From Plantago major (Eukaryota; Streptophyta; Magnoliopsida; Lamiales; Plantaginaceae): a stretch of 64,000 nt of DNA. The notes under the pieces are model-generated. The model saw nothing but the letters and a program-made list of their open reading frames with translations, was not told the DNA's origin and did no database searches. Of the stretch, positions 33,289-45,800 are shown in pieces (positions within the stretch are counted from its first letter, which is position 1; the number at the start of each line of letters is the position of its first letter). The stretch covers positions 322,617 to 386,616 of the forward strand of contig JAIFAC010000019.1 of the NCBI GenBank assembly GCA_026545765.1. The letters are read 5' to 3'. Position numbers and translations under genes: made by a program.

Positions 33289-36052
33289 CTGTAAAGAGAG
33301 GTAAATAATGTTCTCATTCAATTATAATTAGCTACATATACATGAGTACTTATAGATACAAACAACCAACATAATGAGTTATCTTAGGATTGTTAGGATT
33401 CTTCTAGCTAACTGATAATAACAAACTATGGATAAATGATTATCTAACTACAGATTACTAGTTATCCTTTACATGTCCCATAAGATGGAGGATCCATTAG
33501 AGGCGTAATCTTGGACGAAAAAAGAAAAGGTGCCTGACCGAGTGGTTTGGTGAGGACATCTGCAAGTTGAGCTTTGGTGGAGACATGATGAACAGAGAGG
33601 CGATTGGCAGCAACTAAATCACGGACAAAGAAATAGTCCAAGCACAAGTGTTTCATCCTCGAGTGAAAAACCGGATTTTTGCATACATATGTAGCACTCA
33701 AATTATCACAATAGAGGCGAGGAGAATGAGGCAACTCAATTCCGATTTCTTTGAGGAGGTTCTGAACCCATAGAACTTCAGCAGTGGCGTTGGCAAGTAG
33801 TCCTGGCAAACTTAATCCGAATCCGAAATCCGATCCGATCCGAAATCCGAATTTGATCCGAGTTGACGAGGTCAACCATCCAAATAGTCATCCGAAATCC
33901 GATCCGAAGTGACCCGAATAAAAATGACCCGAACTCATCCGATCCGAAATGACCCGAATTAAATTTCATCCGAACTCATCCGATCCGAATTAAATCCGAT
34001 CCGAACTAATCAAAATTAAATACAATCCGAAATCATCCGATCCGAAATCATCCGAATCTTTGAAATATCTGCACATTTTCAAAATTCTTTGATCCAGTCA
34101 AGGCCATGGCTTTGCCTAAGAAATGTGGTGCTACGGTCCCAAAAGCATGTATCAAGTGATTTTTACTCCCATCCGTAACCATATAATGTACTACTCCGTA
34201 TTTGTTTGGTATATCATTGGCTTTATGATATACTACTATACTGTGTTTCCCTTCAAGTTGAAATGAATGTGTTGTTCTCTGTTTTACAAGGTCAAGAATA
34301 CTACTACTGCTACTCTTTCATGTTTCATCTTATTGGAAGCCTCTGATCCAGTATATGAATACCATTGTGTTGAATCCTTGAATATTTAAAGTATATGAGA
34401 TGAAATGAAACCAATTTATTAAATGAGTAAAATGCTGGGAGCTTATTGATTTTGAAAGGACATTAAAAAAAATTGGCTTTACAACAAATGAAGTAAGAAA
34501 AACTGGAGCACACTAATGAATCATTGATGTCAATTTATCAGTGTATTTAATTCATTAATAATCTGTTGCTACTTGTTCCTGAAATAAGGATACATTAGCT
34601 CCAAGGCCAATTGCCTGCTGGTTACTATTTATATCTCATATCCATAAGAAGAAATATAAGCAATCATTCTTTAGCCAAAGTTACAATAATGTCAATTACA
34701 AGTCACTGTTAAAAATCAATTCCAATTGAAAAAGCTTAGGCCAAATTCACTGGATGATATAGAATTAATCAGAAGCAATTCCCACAATTTATCACCTGTT
34801 ATGTTATAACATGAAGAGCAAGGTATAAATACAATGAGAATTCAAGGTATAACATGAAGAGCAAACTATCATTACATTACAAGCTACATGTTGAAAATAA
34901 GAAAAGCACTCAATCCGAGTTCATCCGAATCCGAATTAATCCGATCCGAAATAGTATGAAGTATTGGAATCCGAATAAGTCCCAAATCCGAACAACAATT
35001 GAACCGAATTGATCCGATCCGAAATAACATGAAGTTTTATCATCCGAACATGATCCGTATCCGAATAAGATCCGAATCCGAACAACATCCAAATCCGACC
35101 CGAACTCGATCCGAAATAATTACACATCCGATCAATCCGATCCGAACCATCCGTTTGCCAGGACTATTGGCAAGTGCACGATACTCAGCCTCGGTGGAAG
35201 ATCTTGAAACAGATTTCTGAAGAGCAGATTTCCAAGAAATAATGATGGGGCCAAAATAGAGAACATAGGCAGTAGTAGATCTACCCGACGTGGAGGGTCC
35301 GCCCCAATCAGCATCAACGAAAGCCGTGAGTCCTAAGTTGTGACCAGCTCGAAGAAAAAGACCATGATACGGTGTGCCTTTAAGTTATCGGAGTATACGT
35401 TTGACAGCCTCCCAATGAGGTGCTACTGGTCCATGCAAATATTGAGCGAGTCGGTTAACCGCAAATGAAACATCCGGTCGAATAAGGCTGAGATACTGCA
35501 GGAGACTGAGAAGGCGACGATAATCAGAGATATCAATCGCGGTGGCGGGATCGGCCAGTGGGAGTTTCTCGGTTGCAGACATAGGTGTTGACATCGGTTT
35601 AGCACCATCCATATGAAACTGAGACAATATATCTGTAATGTATTGAGATTGAGATAAAAACATTCCAGAACCTGTGGAGATGATTTCAATGCCAAGAAAA
35701 TGACTAAGAGGTCCCAAATCCTTCTAAGGAAAAGCGATTAGAGAGCATAGAGATAAAATGAGTAATAAACTCATCATTGTTGCCAGTAAGAACAATGTCA
35801 TCAACGTACACTAAAAAGTACAATTTTACTCCACCAGATGTATAAATAAATAGACTTGGATCAGCATTAGATTTGATAAAACCAAACTGGAGAAGAAACT
35901 GAGATAATTCGATGTACCACGCACGAGGGGCCTGTTTGAGACCGTAGAGAGCCTTGTGCAACCGACATACGTAAGACGAATGGTTTGGATCAGAATACCT
36001 GGAGGTTGATCTAAAAATACCGTTTCATGTAAGGTGTTGTGGAACATTTTGT
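33289..36052 (-). mobile_element. Ty1/copia polymerase and LTR remnant, fossil
   Basis: Minus-strand pieces of a copia element, in order: reverse transcriptase with MHKALYGLKQAPRAWY and FLVYVDDIVLTGNN (about 35,960-35,780), GPLSHFLGIEI, then SDYRRLLSLLQYLSLIRPDV (about 35,560-35,500), [13 protein letters not shown] (about 35,205-35,168), and RNase H ending DVLTKPLG (about 33,540). A short AT-rich LTR-like tail (about 33,289-33,465) follows. The element is broken in a few places, lacks its 5' half and contains a hAT insertion. Its 5' side stops where the rightward LINE begins. Confidence 0.85.
33798..35166. mobile_element. Non-autonomous hAT element, 1.37 kb
   Basis: Terminal inverted repeats are TAGTCCTGGCAAAC and GTTTGCCAGGACTA, with an 8-bp target duplication TTGGCAAG (33,790-33,797 and 35,167-35,174). 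Both ends carry subterminal arrays of ATCCGAATCCGAT-type motifs (about 33,812-34,060 and 34,910-35,155). The ~850-bp AT-rich middle has no coding sequence. It is inserted in the RNase H region of the copia remnant. Confidence 0.93.
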
Positions 36053-39000
36053 TAGAAAAGATGAAAGGAAAAGAAGGCGAAAGATGGTGCATATGCGGAG
36101 ACTTCAGCGATCGAAGTGAAGGGGAAAGAAGGGGGAAGAAGAGGTAGAGAAATGAAGGATTTTAACAATTTTATTAGTAGCTCGGGGCTGTTGGACTTGT
36201 CGTTAGAAAGGTGCAAGTTCACATGGTACAAGGATAATGGGAATTGTTGTAGTCGTCTTGATAGATTCCTCCTATCAATCGAGTGGCTCGCAAAATGGCC
36301 GAACACAGTACAAATTGGGATGAGAAGAAAAGTCTCTGATCATGACCGCTATTACTAAGGACGGATGAATCAGATTGGGGTCCCAAGCCCTTCAAATTCG
36401 TGAGCTGCTGGATGAAGGAAAATGGATTCAAGGAATTGGTAGAAGAAGAGTGGCGCAAGTACAAGGTGGAAGGGTGGAGTGGGTACGTGATGAAAGAAAA
36501 GCTGAAACATATCAAAGAAAAAATCAAAGTGTGGCATAAGGAAAGATTTGGTAATATTGACAGAATCATTGAAGAGAAATCAGACAAGTAAATTTTCTAG
36601 ATACCAAACTGGAAAATGATGATTTGGATGAAGCGGAACAGGAGGAAAGGAGAGTCGCCTGGCTAGAGTTGAATAAGCTGATGGAAGTTAAGGACCAAAT
36701 CCGTTTTCAACAAGCTAAAAACAAGTAGGTAAAGGAAGGCGACACAAATGCTAAGTTTTTCCACAGAAGTGTAGAGAGAAAAGGAAGAAATAAAAGACTG
36801 AGAGGTGTTCGAATCAAGGGTAAGTGGTTTGGGGGGTGAAAGAAGTAAAGAGGTGTAAGTAAACACTTTGAGACGATTTTTTTCAATGACGAGAATATGA
36901 ACGATTACCTTCTTTGGAAGCCATGTATGGCAGTCAGATCAGTAGAAATAGCATGATGGAACTGGAAGCTAAATTCAGCGAAGAAGAAATCAAGGAAGCT
37001 TTATGGGATTGCGGGTTGGAGAAAAGTCCAGGACCGGACGGTTTTAACTTCCAATTCTTTAGAGGCTTTTGGGATGTGATGAAGAAGGATTTTGTGGCTC
37101 TTTTTGATGACTTTCACACAAATGCCCGACTAGTGAGAGGTCTAAACTCCTCGTTCATCACTCTTATACCCAAGTGTGCTAACCCGACGGCAATTGAGGA
37201 GTTCCGACCAATTTCTCTCATTGGAGGAGTTTATAAGGTGTTGTCGAAAGTCTTGTCTAAGTGGTTGGCCAAGGTTCTTGACGAGGTTATTGCATGGAAT
37301 CAATCAACATTCGTGGGAGAGAGGTACATTCTTGATGGAGTGGTCATAGCAAATGAAATAGTGGATGAAGCTAGAAAGGAAAAAAAGAAGCTGTTTTTGT
37401 TCAAAATAGATTTTGAAAAAGCATATGACTCGGTGAGTTGGAGTTTTCTAGCGGATATGCTGAAGGTGTTAGGATTTGGGGAGGAGTGGCGGCGTTGGAT
37501 TGTGGAATGTGTGTCCTCGGCGGAGTCATCGGTGTTAATTAATGGGAGCTCGACGAATTCGTTTAGATTGGGTAGAGGCTTACGTCAAGGTGACCCTCTA
37601 TCGCCTTTTCTCTATTCAGTGGTGGCGGAAGGACTAAGTAGACTGATTCATTATGCGTGCTCAAAAGGAAGATTTTTTCCGGCCAAAGTAGGGGGGAGCG
37701 AGGTTGAGGTATCACACTTGCAATAAGCCGATGACTCTATTATCTTTGGAGAAGCTAAGAAAGAGAACATCGGTGTTTTGAAAAGCATTTTAAGATGCTT
37801 TGAGTTGTTTTCAGGGCTAAAGATTAATTTACGGAAAAGTTCCTTGTTGGGTGTGGGTGTGGATAATGAGGTTCTTGCAAACTGGGGCAGCATACTAAAT
37901 TGCGAGGTAGGCGAGATACCCTTCATTTACTTGGGTCTTCCTATCGGAGCGCGACCAAGTGACAAAAAAGTGTGGTGTAAAGTGGTGGAAAGAATGGAAA
38001 AAAGATTGGAAAGATGGGAAAACAATTATCTTTCATTTGGCGGACGGGTGGTGTTGATTAACGCGGTGCTCACGTCTCTTCTCATCCTCAACCGATTAAA
38101 GTCTTTACAATGTCATTGGGCTCGGTGAATGGGAATAGAAAGGTGGCTTGGGTAAAATGGAAGACGGTTTGTTTGTCAAAGGAACAAGGTGGTCTAGGTG
38201 TAAAAAATTTAGATTGGTTTAATCAAGCTCTTTTAGGAAAATTGGGTTGGAGAATTTTAAATGGTAAAAATGCTTTGTGGATACAAGTTTTGAAGTCGAA
38301 GCATGGGGAGTTCAATAGATGTGTGGAATCGAGTCGGGTAGGGAGAGTTAGGAATAAAAAATGGTCTTCATGGTGGAGAGATTTAATAAAGTTTTTAGGG
38401 TGTCGAGAGTGGTTTTGGGGAGGATTAATAAAAGAAGTAGGTGATGGTAAGTCAACTCAGTTTTGGCTGGACAAGTGGATTGAGAATGGAGTTGTGTTGA
38501 AGGAGTAATTTCCTAGGTTATTCAGTCTAGAGATGGATAAAAATGTTTCAGTTTTTGAGAGGCTTGGGCAGAATGATAGTAATATGTCTAGCAAATGGAG
38601 TTGGATGAGGATTTTTTTGTGTGGGAAGAGGAACAATTTTTGCCACTGTCTAATCTGGTTAACATGTACAATTTATCACCAGAAAAAGAGGACTGCTGGA
38701 AGTGGTTCAAGGCGATTGAAAACAGGTACAACACCAAAGATGGATACAAGCAGCTGACTTTTCTCAATTGGGGTGATCTGATTCCCAACAAGGCGTGGAC
38801 AAATTTTGTGTGGCTCAAGTGCTACCCCGAAAAAGTTGAATTACTTCGTATGGTGAGTACTTTTGGACAGAATCGCAACCCTTCCAAATCTGAAAAAAAG
38901 AAGAGTCCTCCAAGAAACCGAATCAGTTAGCTGCAGACTCTGCGATAAAAGGGAAGATGAAACAATCTCACATCTCTTCTTCACGTGTGATTTTGCGACA

Positions 39001-39961
39001 AAAGTGTGGAGTTTGATTCAGGATTGGGTGGGTTTTAAATTTCAGCATATGAATGTTGCGGAAGAAGGTTTGCTGAGCTTCACTGCCATGGTTCCGGCTA
39101 ATTGTAAAGATACTTGGATGCTTTTTTGGCACGGATGTTTGTGGTTTGTGTGGAAGTCTAGAAATGAGTGGATCTTTAGTGGCAAGACTCCATCTCCTCG
39201 AGGCACGATGGAAAATATCAAGAGAAATATGTGGTTTTGGTTCAGAAGTCGAAATTTAATCAGTTCGTCATATGAGTTTTATGAGTGGGAGAGATTTCCA
39301 AAAGAAGTGCTGAATTTGGTGGTTTCAAACTATGATGCTGTCTGACACAGGTGAAGGTGAGTTTTTGCTGGCAAATATTGGCGTGATGGTGGGCTGATTT
39401 CTTAGTGCACCTCTTTGCGCTATTTGAGTTTTGATAGGTCAACAGGGTCTTTGTGTATGTATTTGTCTTTGCTGGTTAGTCTGCTCAGTTGAGTTTTGTT
39501 GTCAGTTTTTTTTTTTTCCTGGGGGTTGGAAGGATTGAATTACTTGCTTAAGGTTCACTTATATAGACCTTTTAGATGCCAATGGAACATCACTTTGATC
39601 ACGTTAACCGGTCTAGCGTGGTTGGAGTATTCCGCCATTGGTGGTTCTAGTTGCAACCCCTCACTCTCGGCCTAACTCCTCTTGGGGTTATGGACATACT
39701 AGACGACGTGGGTGGCTAGAATTACATCTAATGGGCCTATGCTTGTGACTCTTAGGGAGTACTTTTTCTTTGCTTCTGGCACCTGGGATGGGCTGCTCTT
39801 GTGGTATAGGTGGGCTTGGTTTTGTATAGGGGTGGAGTTTGGTTCCTGTGAAGTTTTGGCGTTGTAATATTTGGATCGTTTAGTTAGCTTGTAAGCATAT
39901 TTTATGCCTGCTGCTGATCTTGAATAAATTTTATCTCTTCAAAAAAAAAAAAAAAAAAAAA
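36053..39961 (+). mobile_element. L1-type LINE, 5'-truncated, with poly(A) tail
   Basis: ORF2 begins inside the endonuclease at about 36,085 (RWCICGDFS, then LSLERCKFTWYKDNGNCCSR and RRKVSDH). The RT part runs 36,914-37,726 with SPGPDGFNFQFF, FKIDFEKAYDSVSW and GLRQGDPLSPFLYSVV. The catalytic YADD has become a stop plus ADD (TAA at about 37,724), followed by DSIIFGEAKKEN. The C-terminal part includes FIYLGLPIGARPSDKKVW, EQGGLGVKNLDWFNQALLGK and a zf-RVT ending CRLCDKREDETISHLFFTC (about 38,930-38,985), with the frame closing at 39,345. Several stops and frameshifts make it dead. AATAAA at 39,923 and 21 A at 39,941-39,961 mark its 3' end. Confidence 0.93.
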
Positions 39962-40519
39962 GGCTCAATCTTTCACAAGTGTGACATAATTCAGCTGGAA
40001 TAATATGATCTATAAGATGGAAGTGTTAAACAAGAACTTAAGGTGTGGAGCAAGACACTTGTAACTGTATTTGAACATAAATAAGATTAAACATGAAACA
40101 TGCAGATTCTCAAACAGAACGAGCATATACGCCCTATACCATCAACTTCCTCACAAGCTGGTTGATCAACCAAATTCTGAATCATTTGATACATTTAATT
40201 TGATCCATAGTAATTATTACTACTGATTAACCATTTAGAAACATAAATTTCATTTAAAACTAACAATAACACAATAAGTATCACTACTAATCTTCCCCAC
40301 ACATGCCTAGACAGTTAGTAATGCATGTAAGCCAACACATGAATTCAAAACCCCAAATTACGACAAACTTTCAGGATTAGGCTAACTTTATAACCATCTT
40401 GAATGCCAGTTTTCCATTCTCAAGATATTGACAGGGACACTTATTAATTGAAAAAGCTAATAACATTAAGCTATTTAGTGCAATAATACAAAATTGGAAA
40501 TGGCCCCGACATAAATTTG
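39962..40519. other. Noncoding AT-rich sequence
   Basis: No open frame of note, no domain and no repeat ends were found between the LINE poly(A) tail and the small minus-strand ORF at 40,529. Confidence 0.5.
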
Positions 40520-40528
40520 ACATAAGGG

Positions 40529-40957
40529 TCACCCAGAGATCCAGGAACTCGAGTAATCATGGATGACTGCCTCACGACAACGGTGCAAATGCAGGAATTT
40601 GACATGAGTGTTACCCAGAGATTCAGGAACTCGAGTAATCATGGATGACGGAGATACAGATTTTACCATGTAGAATTGGTTGGTTTCCTGATGTAGAATT
40701 CCCATGTGGCAACACTTGGGCGTGCATTTGTTTGAGCGCTCAAACATAGGGCTTCCTCCGGCTTTTGTCTGCGCCCGTTGTTTTACTTTTAGTTGTTTAG
40801 CTGCAGTGGTTGAAAGAGGATAAATCAAGACCATTATCACAACAAGCATATACCTGAAACCACATGTGAAATTACTGCAAGATTTCATTTCATTGGGTGA
40901 GCTTCTGATAATGACCATGATTTTTAGCCATGCTGGACTGGAATGGAAAAATAACAA
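40529..40957 (-). CDS. Hypothetical small protein with hydrophobic N-terminal segment
   Basis: The minus-strand frame of 142 residues contains a hydrophobic stretch YMLVVIMVLIYPLSTTAA followed by a basic segment and a cysteine pair KCTPKCC. That layout could be a signal peptide and a short cysteine-rich chain if translation began near residue 36. An intron acceptor-like GTTTCAG lies just before that point. I recognise no family. The 3' part of the frame contains an internal direct repeat (CAGGAACTCGAGTAATCATG at about 40,542 and 40,622), which suggests noncoding or degenerate sequence. Weak call. Confidence 0.2.
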   Translation of the reverse strand: MLFFHSSPAWLKIMVIIRSSPNEMKSCSNFTCGFRYMLVVIMVLIYPLSTTAAKQLKVKQRAQTKAGGSPMFERSNKCTPKCCHMGILHQETNQFYMVKSVSPSSMITRVPESLGNTHVKFLHLHRCREAVIHDYSSSWISG

Positions 40958-42159
40958 AAATTAGTAACTAATGATTTTTTTTTTTAAAGTGCACGCACAT
41001 TCAACAATCAGCGTATACAGACATGCATTGCTAGAGAGGAGTTGTGCAGAACCAACAAGTTATTTATACCTGTTCTCTAAGACCATAGTACCTTTAGGAG
41101 CAGTTCTATTAGAAGGATGGAATTACGGCAAATTAATTAAGCCAGATACTATATGGGAGATCATATGCTTAATACAAGTGTTCTCTAGAGAAATTAAGTT
41201 TTCGAATTAAATTTTTTATGTTACAATTGTACCTCTATGTATCATTTTCTCCACCCATTCTTATCTTCTTCGATATTCCTCTGTTACCATTTGCTTGTAG
41301 ATTTCAGAAACCTTGATGTAGACAACGAGAACCATAGCCATATCTCCGAAAAATCTCACCCGACGGTACATACATACATTTTCCGTTTTCATTTCCATAT
41401 GTCAACTGTCCAACTATACTATTTCCTACAAATTGGAGCTGAACCACCATCGATGCACCAGTGGTCCAGTGCCGCTAGTTTTCGGCGGTAGAATAATCTG
41501 ATCTACTATTCATACATCCTGCATTTAATTCACTGTCATTGATACAAGCATGACATTGGCCGCAATGCACCATATATTTAAGAGTCATTTTGAAAGGCCA
41601 CTATATATAGGAAAGTCAGAAAAAGTCATTAAGCGTTAAGCTAGACAATTATATGTTGTTTCTCGACTTAATTTCATGGATCTTTTGAGGATTCATTAGA
41701 AGCGAATTGAGTATAAATAAAAATTTACCATCTTTTACCATATTTTAGAACGATTTTCTCTCTCTATCGATTTCTCTCTCTAACCTTGATTTTCTCTCTA
41801 ACCTCGATTTGACTCAATTTCATTCGATTTGTGCGAAAAAGCAAAAATCGATCAACCTCTGCCGTAAAACACCGTCGATCTGAAAAACTTGAGACACCAA
41901 ATCGAAATTTGAAATCGTGAGTTTTATAGAAAAGTTGAAATCGACGAGCTGAAATCGACGAGTTGAAATCGAGATGGAACATGGCGGAATCATTGAAGGA
42001 ACCATTGTATCTTATGGAAACGAAGGCGATTTTGTAGTATCATCAACATCAACTCGTGAGAAACACTTGCAGATCGTGTCACATGAATGTATACACTGAC
42101 TGTCTATCTATATATTTATTGTTGTCTATATTTAGACTAAAATAGTCTAGATATTACAT

Positions 42160-42935
42160 ATAACTATCTATGTTTAACATGTAGCTGTCTATGTTTCATG
42201 TGATAGTCTCTATGTTGAATTTGTAGTTGCCTATATTTAGGCTGAAATTGTCTAGATATTACATGTAATTGTCTATGTTTAACATGTAACTGTCTATGTT
42301 TCATGTGATAGTCTCTATTTTGAATTTGTAGTTGTCTATATTTATGCTGAAATTGTCTAGATATTACATGTAATTGGCTATGTTTAACATGTAACTGTCT
42401 ATGTTTCAGGTGATAGTCTCTATTCTGAATTTGTAGTTGTCTATATTTAGGCTGAAATTGTCTAGATATTACATGTAATTGTATATGTTTAACATGTAAC
42501 TGTCTATGTTTCATGTGATAGTCTCTATGCTGAATTTGTAGTCGTCTATATTTAGGCTGAAATTGTCTAGATATTACATGTAATTGGCTATGTTTAACAT
42601 GTAACTGTCTATGTTTCAGGTGATAGTCTCTATTCTGAATTTGTAGTTGTCTATATTTAGGCTGAAATTGTCTAGATATTACATGTAATTGTCTATGTTT
42701 AACATGTAACTTTCTATGTTTCATTTGATAGTCTCTATGCTGAATTTGTAGTTGTCTATATTTAGGCTGAAATTGTCTATATATTACATGTAATTGTCTA
42801 TGTTTAACATGTAGCTGTCTATGTTTCAGGTGATAGTCTATATGCTGAATTTGTAGTTGTCTATATTTAGGCTGAAATTTTCTAGATATTACATGTAATT
42901 GTCTATGTTTAACATGTAACTTTCTATGTTTCAGG
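42160..42935 (+). repeat. 105-bp minisatellite in intron 1 of the MULE transposase
   Basis: About seven copies of a 105-bp unit repeat, for example CTAGATATTACATGTAATTG at 42,252, 42,357, 42,462 and 42,567. Each unit is itself built from three TGTCTAT-type subunits. Each also carries TATGTTTCAG/TATGTTTCAT plus GTGAT, the same sequence that forms the splice acceptor of the next exon at about 42,937. Because 105 is divisible by three, a minus-strand frame stays open across it, but this is not a gene. Confidence 0.92.
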
Positions 42936-45430
42936 TGATGTACTGCCAGATAGAATTGAAGATGAACCACTAGTAGGGTCTTTGTTAGCGAGCGCTAGTA
43001 CTTATGAAGAACTCTTTGAATTGTATCGGAGGCAAAATGCACTTTTAGGTTTAATCAAATTGTATGCGATAAAGCGTTATGCGTACTAGACAAGTAAGGG
43101 TGAAGTATTTCAGGTGTTCTGCTCAAGGTTATACCAACTCAAAGGAAAAACAACCAAAAACACAATCACCATACATACAAGGACAAACAAGCAACAAACG
43201 TCAAAGGAAACCAAAAGAAGTGCCAGAAACTAGATGTGAGTGTATGGCTGCCATGAAAGTCAAAATTGTAAGGAGACAAACTTGTACAAGGTTGATAAGC
43301 ACTACATGAATCACACCCACCCTTACACTAGACCTGAATGGCAACATCTCCATAGGGTGGAAAGAAAGATTACACCACACAAGGCAGATGTGATAAGTCT
43401 GATGGAAAAGTCGGGCATGAAACTCTGTTGCATTTAGGTACATGGCTTCAACTCGGGTGGAGCAGGCATGTGGGACATACTATAAGAGACCAAATTAACT
43501 TCGTAAATAGGCTGAGGCGCATGAAACAAGTGGTGCGGATGCCCGATGTAGTTAGTTTAATGCAACATAGGCAGCAAGAAGACACAAAATTCTATTATGA
43601 TATGTTGATTGACAAAGAAAGTAGATTATGTGGGCTCTTTTGGTCAGATGCCATGATGCGGGATGATTATAAGATATTTGGTGATGTTGTAGTCTTTGAC
43701 ACAACATTCAGGACAAATAAGTATGAGCTCATTTGTGCTCCAATTGTAGGGGTAAACAATCATTGGGGCAATGCGATGTTTGGGTGTGCTTTTTTGGCAA
43801 ATGAGCAAGCGGAAAGCTTTGTATAGCTCGACAACATTCCTTAAATGCATGGATTCAAAGAAGCCTAAAACCATATTCACAGATCAAGATCTTTGCTATG
43901 TCGAGCAATAGAGCATTAAAAAAAATTCGATAAATTATTTAGGTTTTCCTTAAATTGTCTAGTTTATAAGCAATGGTCTACTTTATACTATCAATATTTT
44001 TGCTTAAATTTTTAATTATGTAGCAGTGTTTGGGGATGAGACAAGGCATAGATTATGTGTTTGGCACATTGAAGCGAATCGATGAAAAATCTAGCACTAC
44101 TAAGTGATGTCAAATTGAAGAAAAGTTTGACTTGGTTTTGAAGTTTTGTCATAATGAAGAAACGATTCGAAAGGAATGGCATTCCATGATTGAAGGTTAT
44201 AATCTACATGAAAATACATGGCTTGCCAAATTGTATGAAATTAGGATGAAATGGTGTAGGACTTTAAATAGAGATGCATTTCTGTTGGGATGATGTCTAC
44301 AAAGGGTGAGAGCACAAACCATTCAATATCTTTCAATTCCGACAAGCAAACTTCACTAACTCAATTCTTTCACCTATTTGATCTTGTAGTAGAGCGATGG
44401 AGGAGAAATTGCATATGACTTCACTTGCGGTGAAAGGATTCCCAAAGACAACAAACACACATATCCTAATGTATCAGGCTTCAAATGTAACATTTTATTA
44501 CTTTCTTACATTTTATTGTCTATATATACTATATAATTTCTATGGTAACAAAATAGACAAGTTCTATTACAAACTAGATAATTTCTGTAACAAAATAGAC
44601 AATTTCTCTGACAACATCTGAGATATACACATTAAAGATTTATGAATTTTGTTATGCGAATTCAAGAGAGAAAATACAAAGTACGCCTGACTTAAGATCA
44701 AATGGAGAACACCGTACATAGTTACACATCAAAGCGATCCAGGAAGGCGTTGGGATTGTAACTTTCAAGACAAATGAAACTGATGGGGACATAAATGTAA
44801 GCTGCAGTTGCAAGAATTTAGAGGAAGTTGGGTGGCTTTGTTTCCATTGCTACAGAGTTTTAAAGCAAAATGACATAGAAACAATTTCTCAAAAGTACTT
44901 TCTACAAAGGTGGACACGGGATATAAAAAAAGAAAGTTGGAACAAGGAAAAGATGAAGAAAGCAAGACTTACAAGTGGCCCTGAAAGTGTTGCTTGGAGA
45001 CATCATATGATCAGGTGATATTATATTTTTATGTTAAAAAGTATACAATTTAGATTAAAAACTAGAACATATGTTTCAAAACCTAGACAATTTTTGAAAC
45101 AGGGTGACCTAATCAATGATATACCTTTGAATGCTAACGAGGTTTACAGACTTGGTGAACAAATCTGAAAATAACACGGATGCAAGAAGAATGTTAGAGG
45201 ATTCATACCAACGAGATCTACTTGCTATCAATGAGCTTGTTGGACAACAGCAAATGAAACCACAAGCAGTTGTGTACCAAATTCAGAAACTGCCATACTT
45301 GATCCACCACACATCAAGACTAAGGGACGGACTAAGGGACACATAAAAGGCCCCCTTGAGAAGACAAGGTCCAAAAAGGCTTCAAAAGCTGATATTACAA
45401 CTATTGTTAGGAAGGATCAAATCATTTAAA
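42936..45430 (+). pseudogene. FAR1-type MULE transposase, decayed
   Basis: The domains appear in the proper order. A FAR1 DNA-binding domain (about 42,990-43,435) has YEELFELYRRQNAL, VKYFRCSAQGYTNSKEK and ETRCECMAAMKVKI. The MULE transposase domain (about 43,440-44,400) has the first catalytic Asp in FGDVVVFDTTFRTNKYEL, a second acidic residue in KTIFTDQDLCYV (about 43,870), then RHRLCVWHIEANR and WLAKLYEIRMKW. A SWIM zinc finger CSCKNLEEVGWLCFHCYRVL lies at about 44,805-44,865, followed by FLQRWTRDIKK. The C-terminal tail ends near KGPLEKTRSKKASK (about 45,350). Early TAG (about 43,087), several frame changes and TAA codons show that it no longer makes a whole transposase. It converges with the protease gene. 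Confidence 0.88.
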
Positions 45431-45439
45431 TTTTATGTT

Positions 45440-45800
45440 TGATTCATACTGTTAGACATTAGTGTAAAAACTAGACAATGTTTATTAGAAACTAGACAGT
45501 ATTTATTAAAAACTAGACAATATTTATTAAAGCTATATTTATTAAAACTAGAAAATATTTATTAAAACTAGACAATATCATTTAGAAACTAGACAATATT
45601 TATTAAACACTATACAAAATCATTTATAAACTAGACAATATGATTTAAAAACTAAACAATAACATTTATAAACTAGACAAAATTTTGTTAAAAAATAACC
45701 AAAATCATTTCGAAACTAGACAAATATGATTTAATAACAAGACAATATCATTTAAAAACTAGACAATATCATTTATAAACTAGACAATCGGATGTAAAAA
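45440..45800. repeat. CTAGACAAT motif array between the two MULE genes
   Basis: Irregular repeats of AAAACTAGACAATATTTATT and close variants at 20-25 bp spacing fill the gap between the converging genes. Similar arrays occur at about 46,290-47,190, 48,150-48,300, 50,090-50,440 and 51,540-52,620. Confidence 0.85.

Noticed and set aside
42164-42970. 268-codon minus-strand frame with HRQLHVKHRQLH-type repeats
   Set aside because: It is a shadow of the 105-bp minisatellite (35 codons per unit) lying in an intron of the plus-strand transposase.
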